Shown: piece by piece, positions 7,384-15,032 of the stretch
Layout of the letters: each line of letters starts with the position of its first letter
How positions within the stretch are numbered: position 1 is the first letter of the stretch
Assembly (NCBI GenBank): GCA_020636435.1
Contig: JACJXX010000002.1
Coordinates: 434,001 to 498,000, forward strand
Direction of reading: 5' to 3'
Source of the DNA: Lewinellaceae bacterium
GTDB lineage: Bacteria > Bacteroidota > Bacteroidia > Chitinophagales > Saprospiraceae
DNA: 64,000 nt
Made by a program: the position numbers and the translations under genes
The notes under the pieces: model-generated
What the model saw: only the letters and a program-made list of their open reading frames with translations
Told to the model about the DNA's origin: nothing
Databases searched by the model: none

Positions 7384-9493
7384 TGCTTTTCAATTCGATC
7401 AAAGCCTCTATTTCTTTTACAACCTCCGTCCATGCTTGGTCTCGATCAGGGAAAGATGCCACTGGCTCACCATTTCGCGGTAACCCATTGAGCTTGCCGA
7501 AAGGCATGCCTTTCCAATTACAGGAACGGAGAATTATGGGTATGACACGAGCATCCCCATTATCATGCCGTTTCATAGCTTCCTTGATTTCCACTTCCCT
7601 GATATACTTTGTATTTAAAAAATCGGAGCTCACCAACAAGAAAATGATATCAGCAGTAGCCAATTCATTTCTAATTTCCTCATCCCATTCCCCGCCAGGT
7701 AGGATCTGCTGGTCTTCCCAGGGTGATATTTTGCCTCCTTCCTGTAGTCCAATCAAGTGTCCGAGAAATTGCTGGAGAAATTCACGATCCTGCTTGGAAT
7801 AGGAAAAAAAGGCCTTCTTACCAGTTGGCTTTTCTCTTTTCACTTCGGGAAGCCCGCCCGCCTTGTCCTTGTCAGCCTGAAAGCCTTCCAGCAGGGCAAT
7901 GACCGGAACATCGGCAAAGCTGGCTCGGCATTCTATTGTAGCTTTATTGAGCCCTCTACGCCTAATCAATTCCTCATAATCATAAAACTCTGGCGTTGTG
8001 CTTTTGCTACATACCTCACAAATACAGGGGATTTTTTTTGTGACTTTTTCCGACAAGCCGGAAAAAGAATCGTTCAGCGCATCCAGGTCGGCAGATATGA
8101 TACTTACCAGTTCTTTGCATTGAGGCCCGCGTGTGCGCAGGATGATCTCGTCCCCTTTTACAGAAAGCTGTACCAATAATTGAGTACTTCCTAATTCAAA
8201 GAGCACTCCATTTTTCCAGCCCAGTTCAGGTTGTTGAACATGTCGATGTTTACGCACCATCAAGCGGTTTACCAGGCCCTTTGGCAGGAAATCGTAGTGA
8301 TACCGCAGTTCCAGGTCGCCAGGCATCTCCCAGCCTTCCAGGCCTTCGGGCTTGGAAGGCTGCAACAATTGAGGCGCCAACCAAACGGGAGGGGCAGTAT
8401 CCGCCAGCTTATAAGCAATTTCAAACTTGACCATGAGCTGTAACAATTCCGGATGCTTATCCGCATAAACCGTGTCAGCCCAAAGACGTTGGCAATCCGT
8501 TTCATCAAAACGCCCAAGCTTTCCCTTCACTACCTCGTCGTCCAGTATCTTGAAGACGGCTTCTGTTGCCCAGGTGTTCTGCAAGATGACGGTATATCTT
8601 AACAGAGCATCATCCTGAAAGTGTAAGAAGACCCCCAGGTCGTGCAGATACCTGCTCAACCGAAGTGCTTTTACTCTATCAAATTCAAGGTGTTTTTTGT
8701 AGATGTCATAATAGCCATCCTGTGAAATATAGGCAGTGGATTTCGCCAGCTCTTCAATTTCTTTTCGAATATTGATCCACTTTTTAGGCAGTGCTTGGCC
8801 TATGTGGGGAAGCTGCCTGACATAAAAAGGAATTGCATCTTTAATTTCAGTTGCGGCATCTGGCTGTTCTAAGTTCCCTCTATATCGTCCCTCCACATTA
8901 TCGAACCTGCCCTTGATACCGGCGATATCAATTCCCGCTTTTTCATTCTGGAAGATCAGCACCGGGCTATGCCCTCCTAACAAATCGATCACCTCCAACC
9001 AGTATTTAAAACCTTCATCCTGCACCGTTTTGTTATCCTTTTTCGTATCGTCAAGCAAAATGTATAATGAACGCTTGGTGAGAAAAAATTGGTGAGTAGC
9101 GTGGTAAATCTCCTGGCCGCCGAAGTCCCAGACATTGACCCGGAAATCGCGCCCGTTATCCATAGGAAAATCATACTGGTGGATGTCGATCCCTTTCGTA
9201 GATTCGCTTTCAGAAGGCAGAGGCTGGCTGGGATACAATAGGCGCCGGCAGAGGCTGGTCTTGCCTGCCCCGCCTTCTCCCAGGATTAGGAGCTTGGCTT
9301 CGTAAAGGGTGTCCGTACCCTGAGCATCCTGCTCCTGAAAATAGTTCAGGACGGCTTTATTGCCCTCCTTCACAATTTCCGGAGGTGGCGTACCCAAGGG
9401 GCATTCTTCAACCAGTATTCCGGTTCCTGATTTTTTCCATTTGATTTCAACTCCTTTCTCGATTAAGGCACGAGGAAAGAATAAAGTGTTCAA
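7376..9493 (-). CDS. ROC-COR GTPase with C-terminal TIR domain (LRR part split off)
   Basis: 705 residues from a TTG start that lies inside an inserted repeat element; a stop codon directly precedes it. Order of domains: P-loop LILGEGGAGKTS (about 70), switch WDFGGQEIYHATHQFF (about 120), degenerate G4 (FQNEKAG), COR region (about 260-540), then a TIR domain from about 552 (KAFFSYSKQDREF to AWTEVVKEIEAL) with acidic residues in YIREVEIKE where TIR NADases have their catalytic Glu. ROCO proteins use GTP-dependent dimerisation; TIR domains degrade NAD or signal in bacterial immunity. The LRR sensor half lies upstream at 9635-10231. Without it the product is an effector half followed by the coupled FGE/lectin gene. 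Confidence 0.85.
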   Translation of the reverse strand: MNTLFFPRALIEKGVEIKWKKSGTGILVEECPLGTPPPEIVKEGNKAVLNYFQEQDAQGTDTLYEAKLLILGEGGAGKTSLCRRLLYPSQPLPSESESTKGIDIHQYDFPMDNGRDFRVNVWDFGGQEIYHATHQFFLTKRSLYILLDDTKKDNKTVQDEGFKYWLEVIDLLGGHSPVLIFQNEKAGIDIAGIKGRFDNVEGRYRGNLEQPDAATEIKDAIPFYVRQLPHIGQALPKKWINIRKEIEELAKSTAYISQDGYYDIYKKHLEFDRVKALRLSRYLHDLGVFLHFQDDALLRYTVILQNTWATEAVFKILDDEVVKGKLGRFDETDCQRLWADTVYADKHPELLQLMVKFEIAYKLADTAPPVWLAPQLLQPSKPEGLEGWEMPGDLELRYHYDFLPKGLVNRLMVRKHRHVQQPELGWKNGVLFELGSTQLLVQLSVKGDEIILRTRGPQCKELVSIISADLDALNDSFSGLSEKVTKKIPCICEVCSKSTTPEFYDYEELIRRRGLNKATIECRASFADVPVIALLEGFQADKDKAGGLPEVKREKPTGKKAFFSYSKQDREFLQQFLGHLIGLQEGGKISPWEDQQILPGGEWDEEIRNELATADIIFLLVSSDFLNTKYIREVEIKEAMKRHDNGDARVIPIILRSCNWKGMPFGKLNGLPRNGEPVASFPDRDQAWTEVVKEIEALIELKSNE

Positions 9494-9655
9494 TTATGGC
9501 GCAGTAATTTTTGTGCCAGGCAAGGCGCGAAGAATGAGGATAGCCAAAGCTACCTGAGTGATAGCCTGCCCCGCACCCGAAGGGTCGGGGAGCAACGCAG
9601 CATGGCGCAAAAAGGACAAGCCAGAATGGACAGTTTATTCTTTCGTCGTGCCTAA
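9463..9655. mobile_element. MITE-like inverted-repeat element, copy 1, inserted in an LRR-ROCO gene
   Basis: 193 bp with ends TTAAGGCACGAGGAAAGA and its near reverse complement (TCTTTCGTCGTGCCTAA). The interior matches, in reverse orientation, the 166-bp element at 14781-14946, including the GTGTTCAATTATGG and CAGAATGGACAGTTTATTC segments. It encodes no protein. It separates the LRR part from the ROC part and supplies the stop of the former and the TTG start of the latter. Confidence 0.85.
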
Positions 9656-10231
9656 GTGCCGCACCGGGCTCAAATCCTCCACCGCATTGCCGCTCAGGTT
9701 GAGGGTTTGCAAAGCGCTGGCTCCTGCCAGGAAACTAATATCTTTCACTTTATTGCCGCCCTGGAGATAGAGTATTTCCAAATTAGGCAAACCTGTGGGC
9801 AGAGAAAACTCCTGAAGCTGGTTCCCGGCAAGGTGCAGGTATTTCAGGTTAGGGCAGCTCGCTTCGATCTTGAAGCCGCTTAGCTTGTTCTTCTGGGCAT
9901 GGATGGCCTGCAAAGAATCAAAGCCGGAAGGCAATAAGAGTTCTACAAGGCTGCATTCGCTCACATCTAATGCCTCCAATGCCGGCAGCTCTGCCTTAAA
10001 GGTGAGTGACCTTAATGCTTTGTTCTCGCTCACATTCAGGTATAACAGGGTATCCAAACCGGCGGGGATAGTAATGGAATCCAGGTTTTCAACCAAAAGG
10101 TTCAACCCAGTTATGTTTCCATCCTCATCGCAAGAATAGGCATTCCGGGTGTGTGAAGTCTTCAGGTTTTCGAAGTGTAGTTCTTCCTTCAACTTGATGC
10201 CAAGGCGTTTTTCAATTTCCTGGGGATGCAT
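9635..10231 (-). CDS. Leucine-rich repeat half of a split LRR-ROC-COR-TIR protein
   Basis: 198 residues with about five leucine-rich repeats (LLYLNVSENKALRSL, LEALDVSECSLVELL, LKYLHLAGNQLQEF, LEILYLQGGNKVKDI, LQTLNLSGNAVEDL). The last seven residues (HLGTTKE) and the stop come from the inserted element at 9463-9655. Removing that element would join LSPVRHL to the LIEKGVEIKW text of the downstream gene, restoring the normal LRR-ROC junction seen in intact family members. Likely a broken gene; both halves might still assemble in trans (speculative). Confidence 0.8.
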   Translation of the reverse strand: MHPQEIEKRLGIKLKEELHFENLKTSHTRNAYSCDEDGNITGLNLLVENLDSITIPAGLDTLLYLNVSENKALRSLTFKAELPALEALDVSECSLVELLLPSGFDSLQAIHAQKNKLSGFKIEASCPNLKYLHLAGNQLQEFSLPTGLPNLEILYLQGGNKVKDISFLAGASALQTLNLSGNAVEDLSPVRHLGTTKE

Positions 10232-10314
10232 AGGCGTGGTATTTTTTAAAAATTGTCGATGAAAAGGTCAGGCGCCAATGGTTATGCTCGTTGTCCAAAT
10301 TAATGTAAGGCTTG

Positions 10315-11050
10315 CCCGCTGTTCGACCCCGCTGGGGTCGGATGACGAGATGTTGTATTTTCTATAGACGTTCGATCCCTTCAGGATCATGACTCCGAAG
10401 AACCAGCCCCGTACACAGCGTGTCGGGGGAGTGTGGGGAGTCAAACATTTATAGCCTCATCATGCAATCGGTTTTGCAGCCCCAATGAGGTCAAATTCCA
10501 GCCTCATGCCAATTTAATGAGCAGGGCAATCGCATTTAATGTTTTTGACCCCAAAGTGGGTTAAATGTTTATAGAATTTCACCATTTATTAGAATTTTCG
10601 ACCTCGAAGAGGTCGCACATCTACCCGTTTGTACGATCTCTTCGAGGCCGGGGGAGCAAATATGCCTTTTCTATAGACATACGGCCTCTTCGAATTTATT
10701 TAAATGCAATTGCCTTGATTTAATGAGTGCTCATTGTCTAAATTAATATTTTCTACTTATTTTTGAGGAACCCGGCCAAGTATTCGTGATCGCTGGCACA
10801 TCTATTCTTCCATCTCGCGCAACAGAGAATAAAACCAACCAATTTTAGCAGTTCAGAAGCAGGGCGATGCCGTTGGCATCGGGCATTGATTTATTCCTGG
10901 TTTCTATAGATGTTTGATCCCTGCCGGGATCAGGGCCATAGTTCTATACCAGCTGCCAACGGACTGCCGATGCCGGAGGCATCCAACGTTTATAGCATCC
11001 AATATTTTCTAACGCTCGCGACTCTGAAGGAGTCGCACAAAACCATCCAT
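10315..11050. repeat. Field of REP-like hairpins upstream of the RAYT gene
   Basis: Short palindromes whose stems differ (GACCCC/GGGGTC, GATCC/GGATC, CGACCTC/GAGGTCG, GATGCC/GGCATC, GACTC/GAGTC) are next to a conserved motif close to CTATARACGTTTGA, found in both orientations (for example 10361, 10671, 10900, 10994 reversed). No gene is seen in this 820-bp stretch. The arrangement matches REP/BIME arrays associated with RAYT transposases. Confidence 0.75.
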
Positions 11051-11051
11051 T

Positions 11052-11511
11052 ATGTCTACCTATTCCCAAATCTACATCCAGGTAATATTTGCCGTCAAGC
11101 ACAGAAAAAGCCTCATCCTCCCGGCATGGGAAGAGAGGTTATACAAGTATATCACTGGTATTGTCCAGAACAAAAAACAGAAGATGCTCGCCATTAAATG
11201 GCATGCCAGACCACATTCATTTTGTGATCGGCATGCGCCCCTCCTGCTGCCTTTCGGACCTGGTGCGCGAGGTCAAGAAATCGAGCAATGAATTTGTAAA
11301 CGACAATGGGTTCACCCGATTCAATTTCCACCGGCAAGAAGGATATGGGGCCTTTTCCTACGGCCATTCCCAACTGGACCGGGTGATCCGGTACGTCATG
11401 AACCAGAAAGAGCACCACAAAAAGCGAACATTCAAAGAGGAATATCTTGATTTTCTGAAAAAATTTGAGGTGGAATATGAGGAACAATATCTGCTTAAAT
11501 GGCTGGAATAG
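11052..11511 (+). pseudogene. REP-associated tyrosine transposase (RAYT, Y1_Tnp family), frameshifted
   Basis: Frame 1 encodes MSTYSQIYIQVIFAVKHRKS through KKQKMLAIK. Frame 2 then continues NGMPDHIHFVIGM to the end (RFNFHRQEGYGAFSYGHSQ, YVMNQKEHHKKRTFKEEYL). The HxH motif (HIH) and the GYGAFSYG region with the candidate catalytic Tyr are both present, so the protein is full length except for one extra A in the run near 11197. RAYTs are single-copy HUH nucleases thought to mobilise REP hairpins, which flank this gene on both sides. Either an inactivated gene or a sequencing error. Confidence 0.85.
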
Positions 11512-11690
11512 TGCGATGCCTTCGGCATCGGAGGAGTATGATGGCTTTTCTAAAGACGTTTGATCCTTTCCGGATCAAGGCCTGGCTAATGCCTTTGCTG
11601 GAAAGGCCCCATCGATGCCGAAGACATTCTACGTTTATAGAAAAGATCAACGGCCTTTTATCCGACTCTGAAGGAGTCGCACAATAATGA
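11512..11690. repeat. REP-like hairpins downstream of the RAYT gene
   Basis: The run starts within 2 bp of the RAYT stop codon: GCGATGCC-ttc-GGCATCG, then TTTCTAAAGACGTTTGATCC with stem GATCC/GGATC, GCCTTTGC/GGAAAGGC, a reversed CTACGTTTATAG motif, and GACTC/GAGTC followed by GCACAA, the same end as upstream at 11035. Confidence 0.75.
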
Positions 11691-11721
11691 TACATGATCC
11701 CCAGATCGCCTACTCCTTGGG

Positions 11722-11871
11722 CTCTGTGAAATAATGCAGGCCCCATCCATGTCTATTTCACGGGGCAGTCTATTTCATAGAGTTGGCTGCACCTCCCTTG
11801 GGTGTGTAATAACTGCTGGCTCTTGGAAGCCGTGAAACAGCCGGTTGTCTATTACACACCCTAAACTTGCC
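11722..11871. repeat. Second copy of the palindrome array
   Basis: CTCTGTGAAATA/TATTTCACGGGG, TATTTCATAGAG, then GGGTGTGTAAT (11800-11810) with ATTACACACCC (11851-11861) and TAAACTTGCC. It aligns with 6323-6454 in order and orientation, including GTTGGC before and TAAACTTGCC after the GGGTGTGTAAT pair. Together with that copy it brackets the FGE/ROCO/RAYT module. Confidence 0.8.
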
Positions 11872-11986
11872 GAAAATTGAAACATACGATCATCTTTCTG
11901 AAAGATACGTACAAATTTAATTTGGCAAAATATTGTAAATTAGGCATGAATTAACCCTTCATTTTCTAACTACACAACAAAACGCC

Positions 11987-13639
11987 ATGAAACCATTTAC
12001 CCCCCCATTTTCCTTTGTATTGCTCATTGCCTTTTTCAGCCTCCTCTCCTACCCTTCCGGTTGGGCCCAGCAGAACACCACCGATGGCACAAGCTCCATC
12101 CCCTCTTTCGAAGACCCCTATGAGGATAATATCCAACGAGGGATCGAGGCGCTCCGGAAGCGCAATGCCGAAGAGGCGGCCGACTGGTTCGAAGTGGTCA
12201 GAAAAGAGGCCGGAAGGAATCACAACAACGAACAAAAGAAAGAGGCCAAAGACCTGAGGGATAAGGCCGAAAAAAATTACAGCCCCTATTTCAGCCTCCT
12301 CGACAACGCCGAACGCCATGCGGTTCAGCAGGAATTCAAAGAGGCCCTGGCCGACTATGAGAAGGCCAAGTTTGAGGCGCGGAAAATAACCGATTTCCCG
12401 ATCGAAACCGTCCGGGAATTCGACGCCCAACTGTGGGAAGATGCCCAAAACATGAAGGACAGCGCCGAACAACAGAGGGCTGAAGCCTATCAAAAGGCCC
12501 TCAGTTCCGGAAAGGCCGCTCTAGCTGCCGGAGAGCCGGACAAGGCATTGGCGCTGTTCGAATATGCCGCCAGCCAGGCCACCTACCAGGACTCCCACTC
12601 GGGCTACATCAACGATTGGATCACAGACGCCAGATACCACATCTGGCTAAAAAAGGGCGAGAACCAGTTCGACCTGGGAAATTACGAGCTGGCCCTTCAG
12701 TATTTCGGCCAGGCCAAAAGCATCAATAATGACTACAACCTGGAAAGCCGCATCGAGCGGGCCAACCGCAACCTCTACGACCGGCACCTGAAGCAGGCGG
12801 AAGCCCTTTACCAGCAGGAGGATTGCGCCTTGTCGGCAAAAGCGTACCAGAGGGCCAAGCTGTATGGGAATTCCGGAGAGGTGTCCGGTAGGATGATGAA
12901 ACGGCATGATGAATTGCTGGCTAAAGGCAAAGAGGATTTTAACAACAAAGCTTACTACTGCGCCCGCATTCATTTTCAAAATGCCCGGCATTTCGAGGAA
13001 TCGACGGAAGTAGAAAGCTACCTGAAAGAGGTAGAAAAGATCATCAACTACACCGAATTCATGGAAAAGGGCAAAAACCTGATGGGGGAAGACAAGCTCG
13101 ACGAAGCCTACAATTATTTTGCCAAAGCTGCCAACCTGCGGGCAACCGAGGAGGTGGAACAACAACTCAAAAAGATCAACGATTATCAGAAACGCTTGCG
13201 CGAGGGCCAATCCGCTATGGAGAGCGGCCAACTGGCAAAAGCGGTTCTCCAATTCAATGAAGCCAACGCCCTTATTTACACTCCAAAAGTAATCGAACTG
13301 ATCGCCAAAGCGAACGGGTTGTATACGGATGTCACTGTAGTTGTGGCTACCGACGAAATCCTGGGAAAGGACCTCAGCCAGGCCGCCCTTTACCTGGAAA
13401 ACCTCTCCAGGCAGGACCGACACGAACAGGAATACCGCGGCGGCAAAGCCCACTTCTTCGGCCTCGAACCGGGCAGATACCAGGCCTACATCTACGGAGT
13501 AAAGGAGAAGGATGCGGACAACGGCTCCTATTCGGAAATAAAACTCAATTACAACGATCCCTTCGATCTCGAAGGCGGCAAGGTCGACATCACGCTTTCG
13601 GCCAACCGGGTGATCGTAAAAAGGCTGGACCGGCCCTGA
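11987..13639 (+). CDS. Secreted TPR-type repeat protein
   Basis: 550 residues with a signal peptide ending near Ala26-Gln (PSGWAQQ). Most of the chain is alpha-helical with degenerate tetratricopeptide repeats (for example GIEALRKRNAEEAADWFEVV, GKAALAAGEPDKALALFEYA, GENQFDLGNYELALQYFGQA, GKNLMGEDKLDEAYNYFAKA). The last 110 residues are beta-rich (VTVVVATDEILGKDL to ITLSANRVIVKRL) and may be a carboxypeptidase-regulatory or PEGA-like fold. Probably a periplasmic scaffold; no enzymatic motif. Confidence 0.65.
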   Translation: MKPFTPPFSFVLLIAFFSLLSYPSGWAQQNTTDGTSSIPSFEDPYEDNIQRGIEALRKRNAEEAADWFEVVRKEAGRNHNNEQKKEAKDLRDKAEKNYSPYFSLLDNAERHAVQQEFKEALADYEKAKFEARKITDFPIETVREFDAQLWEDAQNMKDSAEQQRAEAYQKALSSGKAALAAGEPDKALALFEYAASQATYQDSHSGYINDWITDARYHIWLKKGENQFDLGNYELALQYFGQAKSINNDYNLESRIERANRNLYDRHLKQAEALYQQEDCALSAKAYQRAKLYGNSGEVSGRMMKRHDELLAKGKEDFNNKAYYCARIHFQNARHFEESTEVESYLKEVEKIINYTEFMEKGKNLMGEDKLDEAYNYFAKAANLRATEEVEQQLKKINDYQKRLREGQSAMESGQLAKAVLQFNEANALIYTPKVIELIAKANGLYTDVTVVVATDEILGKDLSQAALYLENLSRQDRHEQEYRGGKAHFFGLEPGRYQAYIYGVKEKDADNGSYSEIKLNYNDPFDLEGGKVDITLSANRVIVKRLDRP

Positions 13640-13651
13640 GCAGGGCGCAGG

Positions 13652-13697
13652 CTGGTTGTTTGTTGTTTGTTGTCTGTTGTTTGTTGTTTGTTGCTGG
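13652..13697. repeat. TTGTTTG minisatellite
   Basis: About six units of TTGTTTG/TTGTCTG directly after the TPR gene, similar in kind to the GTT/CAA-rich array at 56571-56607. Confidence 0.8.
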
Positions 13698-13744
13698 TTC
13701 GGCAACCAGGGCCCGGCAACAAGCAACCAAGCAACGATCAACAC

Positions 13745-14767
13745 CTATCGCCCCACCGCTTTATAGATAAACCGGGCATACCAACTCCCTGGCCACTCCG
13801 CGTACCGGTTGGCTTCGCGAAAGCGGTAATCCCAGAGGGCCAGGCTGCCTTCGGCTTCGAAAGCGGGGCGCATCTCCACGAGCACGTCGCGTTTGCGGCG
13901 CCAGTGCAACCGGCCCGGTTCGGAGATGCCCAGGAATTCGAAGGGTTGATCCAGCTCCCGAAAAGCCGCTGCCAGCACGGTTCGCCGGCCGGCCAGCCGG
14001 GGCTTTTCCTCTTCCCCGTTGATCCACTGGGAAAAAAAGCAGGCAAAAACGCCGCCGGGGCGCAGGTGGGCCAGGCAGGCTCGCAGCGTTTCCTTCAGGT
14101 CGGCTGCATAATACAAGGTGTCGACAGAGATGATAAAGTCGAATCGCTCGCCCAGGGACAGGGTATTCATATTGCCCACCTGGAAAGACAATTGGGGGTT
14201 GGGGATCAGCTCCGCCCGGCGGATGGCTTCCGGAGAAATATCCACACCCAGGAAAACCGCGCCGCTTTGCCGCTGCAGAAAATCGGCGATGCGGCCGTTG
14301 CCGCAGCCCAGGTCGAGCCCGTAAGCGCCGGCCTGGATGTCCAGGAAATCGAGCAGTTGAAGGAGTTCGCTCCGATCCGCCAGGCCGTGCTGGTTCAGGT
14401 CCTCGCCGTACACGCGCTCGCAGAAAAGGGCATGGGCGGCGCTGTTTTCCGAAAGAGCGAAAAAGTTGTCGTACTCGTAGCGGTAGAACGTTTCGGATTG
14501 GTCCAGTTCCTGAAAGCAAGCCGCTCCGGTTTCCGTGAGCTGCCAGGTGGTTCTGTCCTGTTGGAGCAGCCCTTTCCGCAACAGGCTGTCAAAGGCGGGC
14601 CCCAACTCCAGCAGGCGGCGGCCGAACCAGGCACTGCCAAACTGCCGGATGCTTTCCCGCGTGGCGGGGCGCTCCCGGCTCAGGCCGAGGTACAGGGCGT
14701 AGTGGCGCCGGAACCAGCCCAGGAGGAGGAGGAGTTGTTTTTCTTCGGGAGTGAGGGTGTTAAGCAT
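13745..14767 (-). CDS. SAM-dependent methyltransferase with N-terminal winged-helix-like domain
   Basis: 340 residues. Residues 1-90 look like a small helical domain (LLRKGLLQQD, WQLTETGAACFQEL), similar to domains that precede O- or N-methyltransferases. The class I Rossmann part begins with LDLGCGNGR (151-159, motif I), then FLGVDISPEAIRRAE (motif II Asp) and FDFIISVDTLYYAADL (motif IV). Substrate unknown. An element of the same family that split the LRR-ROCO gene lies 14 bp upstream of its start codon and may carry or disrupt its promoter. Confidence 0.8.
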   Translation of the reverse strand: MLNTLTPEEKQLLLLLGWFRRHYALYLGLSRERPATRESIRQFGSAWFGRRLLELGPAFDSLLRKGLLQQDRTTWQLTETGAACFQELDQSETFYRYEYDNFFALSENSAAHALFCERVYGEDLNQHGLADRSELLQLLDFLDIQAGAYGLDLGCGNGRIADFLQRQSGAVFLGVDISPEAIRRAELIPNPQLSFQVGNMNTLSLGERFDFIISVDTLYYAADLKETLRACLAHLRPGGVFACFFSQWINGEEEKPRLAGRRTVLAAAFRELDQPFEFLGISEPGRLHWRRKRDVLVEMRPAFEAEGSLALWDYRFREANRYAEWPGSWYARFIYKAVGR

Positions 14768-14780
14768 GATGAAAGTAGAA

Positions 14781-14946
14781 TTAAGGCGCTAGGAAAGAAT
14801 AAACTGTCCATTCTGGCTTGTCCTTTTTGCGCCATGCTGCGTTGCTCATCACTCAGGTAGCTTAGGCTATCCTCGATCTTCGCGCCTTGCCTGGCACAAA
14901 AATCACTGCCCCATAATTGAACACTTTACTCTTTCCTAGCGCCTAA
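14781..14946. mobile_element. MITE-like inverted-repeat element, copy 2
   Basis: 166 bp with ends TTAAGGCGCTAGGAAAGAAT and ACTCTTTCCTAGCGCCTAAA. The interior matches copy 1 (9463-9655) in reverse orientation. It lacks the GCCCCGCACCCGAAGGGTCG insertion seen in copy 1. It lies between the methyltransferase start and the secDF terminator. Confidence 0.85.
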
Positions 14947-14950
14947 AGGC

Positions 14951-14993
14951 AAAAAAAGAGCTTTTCCCACTTGCGTGAAAAAAGCTCTTTTTC
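14951..14993. terminator. Bidirectional intrinsic terminator downstream of secDF
   Basis: AAAAGAGCTTTT at 14954-14965 pairs with AAAAGCTCTTTTT around a 12-nt loop, with an A-run on one side and a T-run on the other. On the minus strand it follows the secDF stop by about 40 bp. Confidence 0.8.
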
Positions 14994-15032
14994 TATTCAA
15001 TAGCTTCTCTAAGATGGAAGCTTTCAGTTCGT

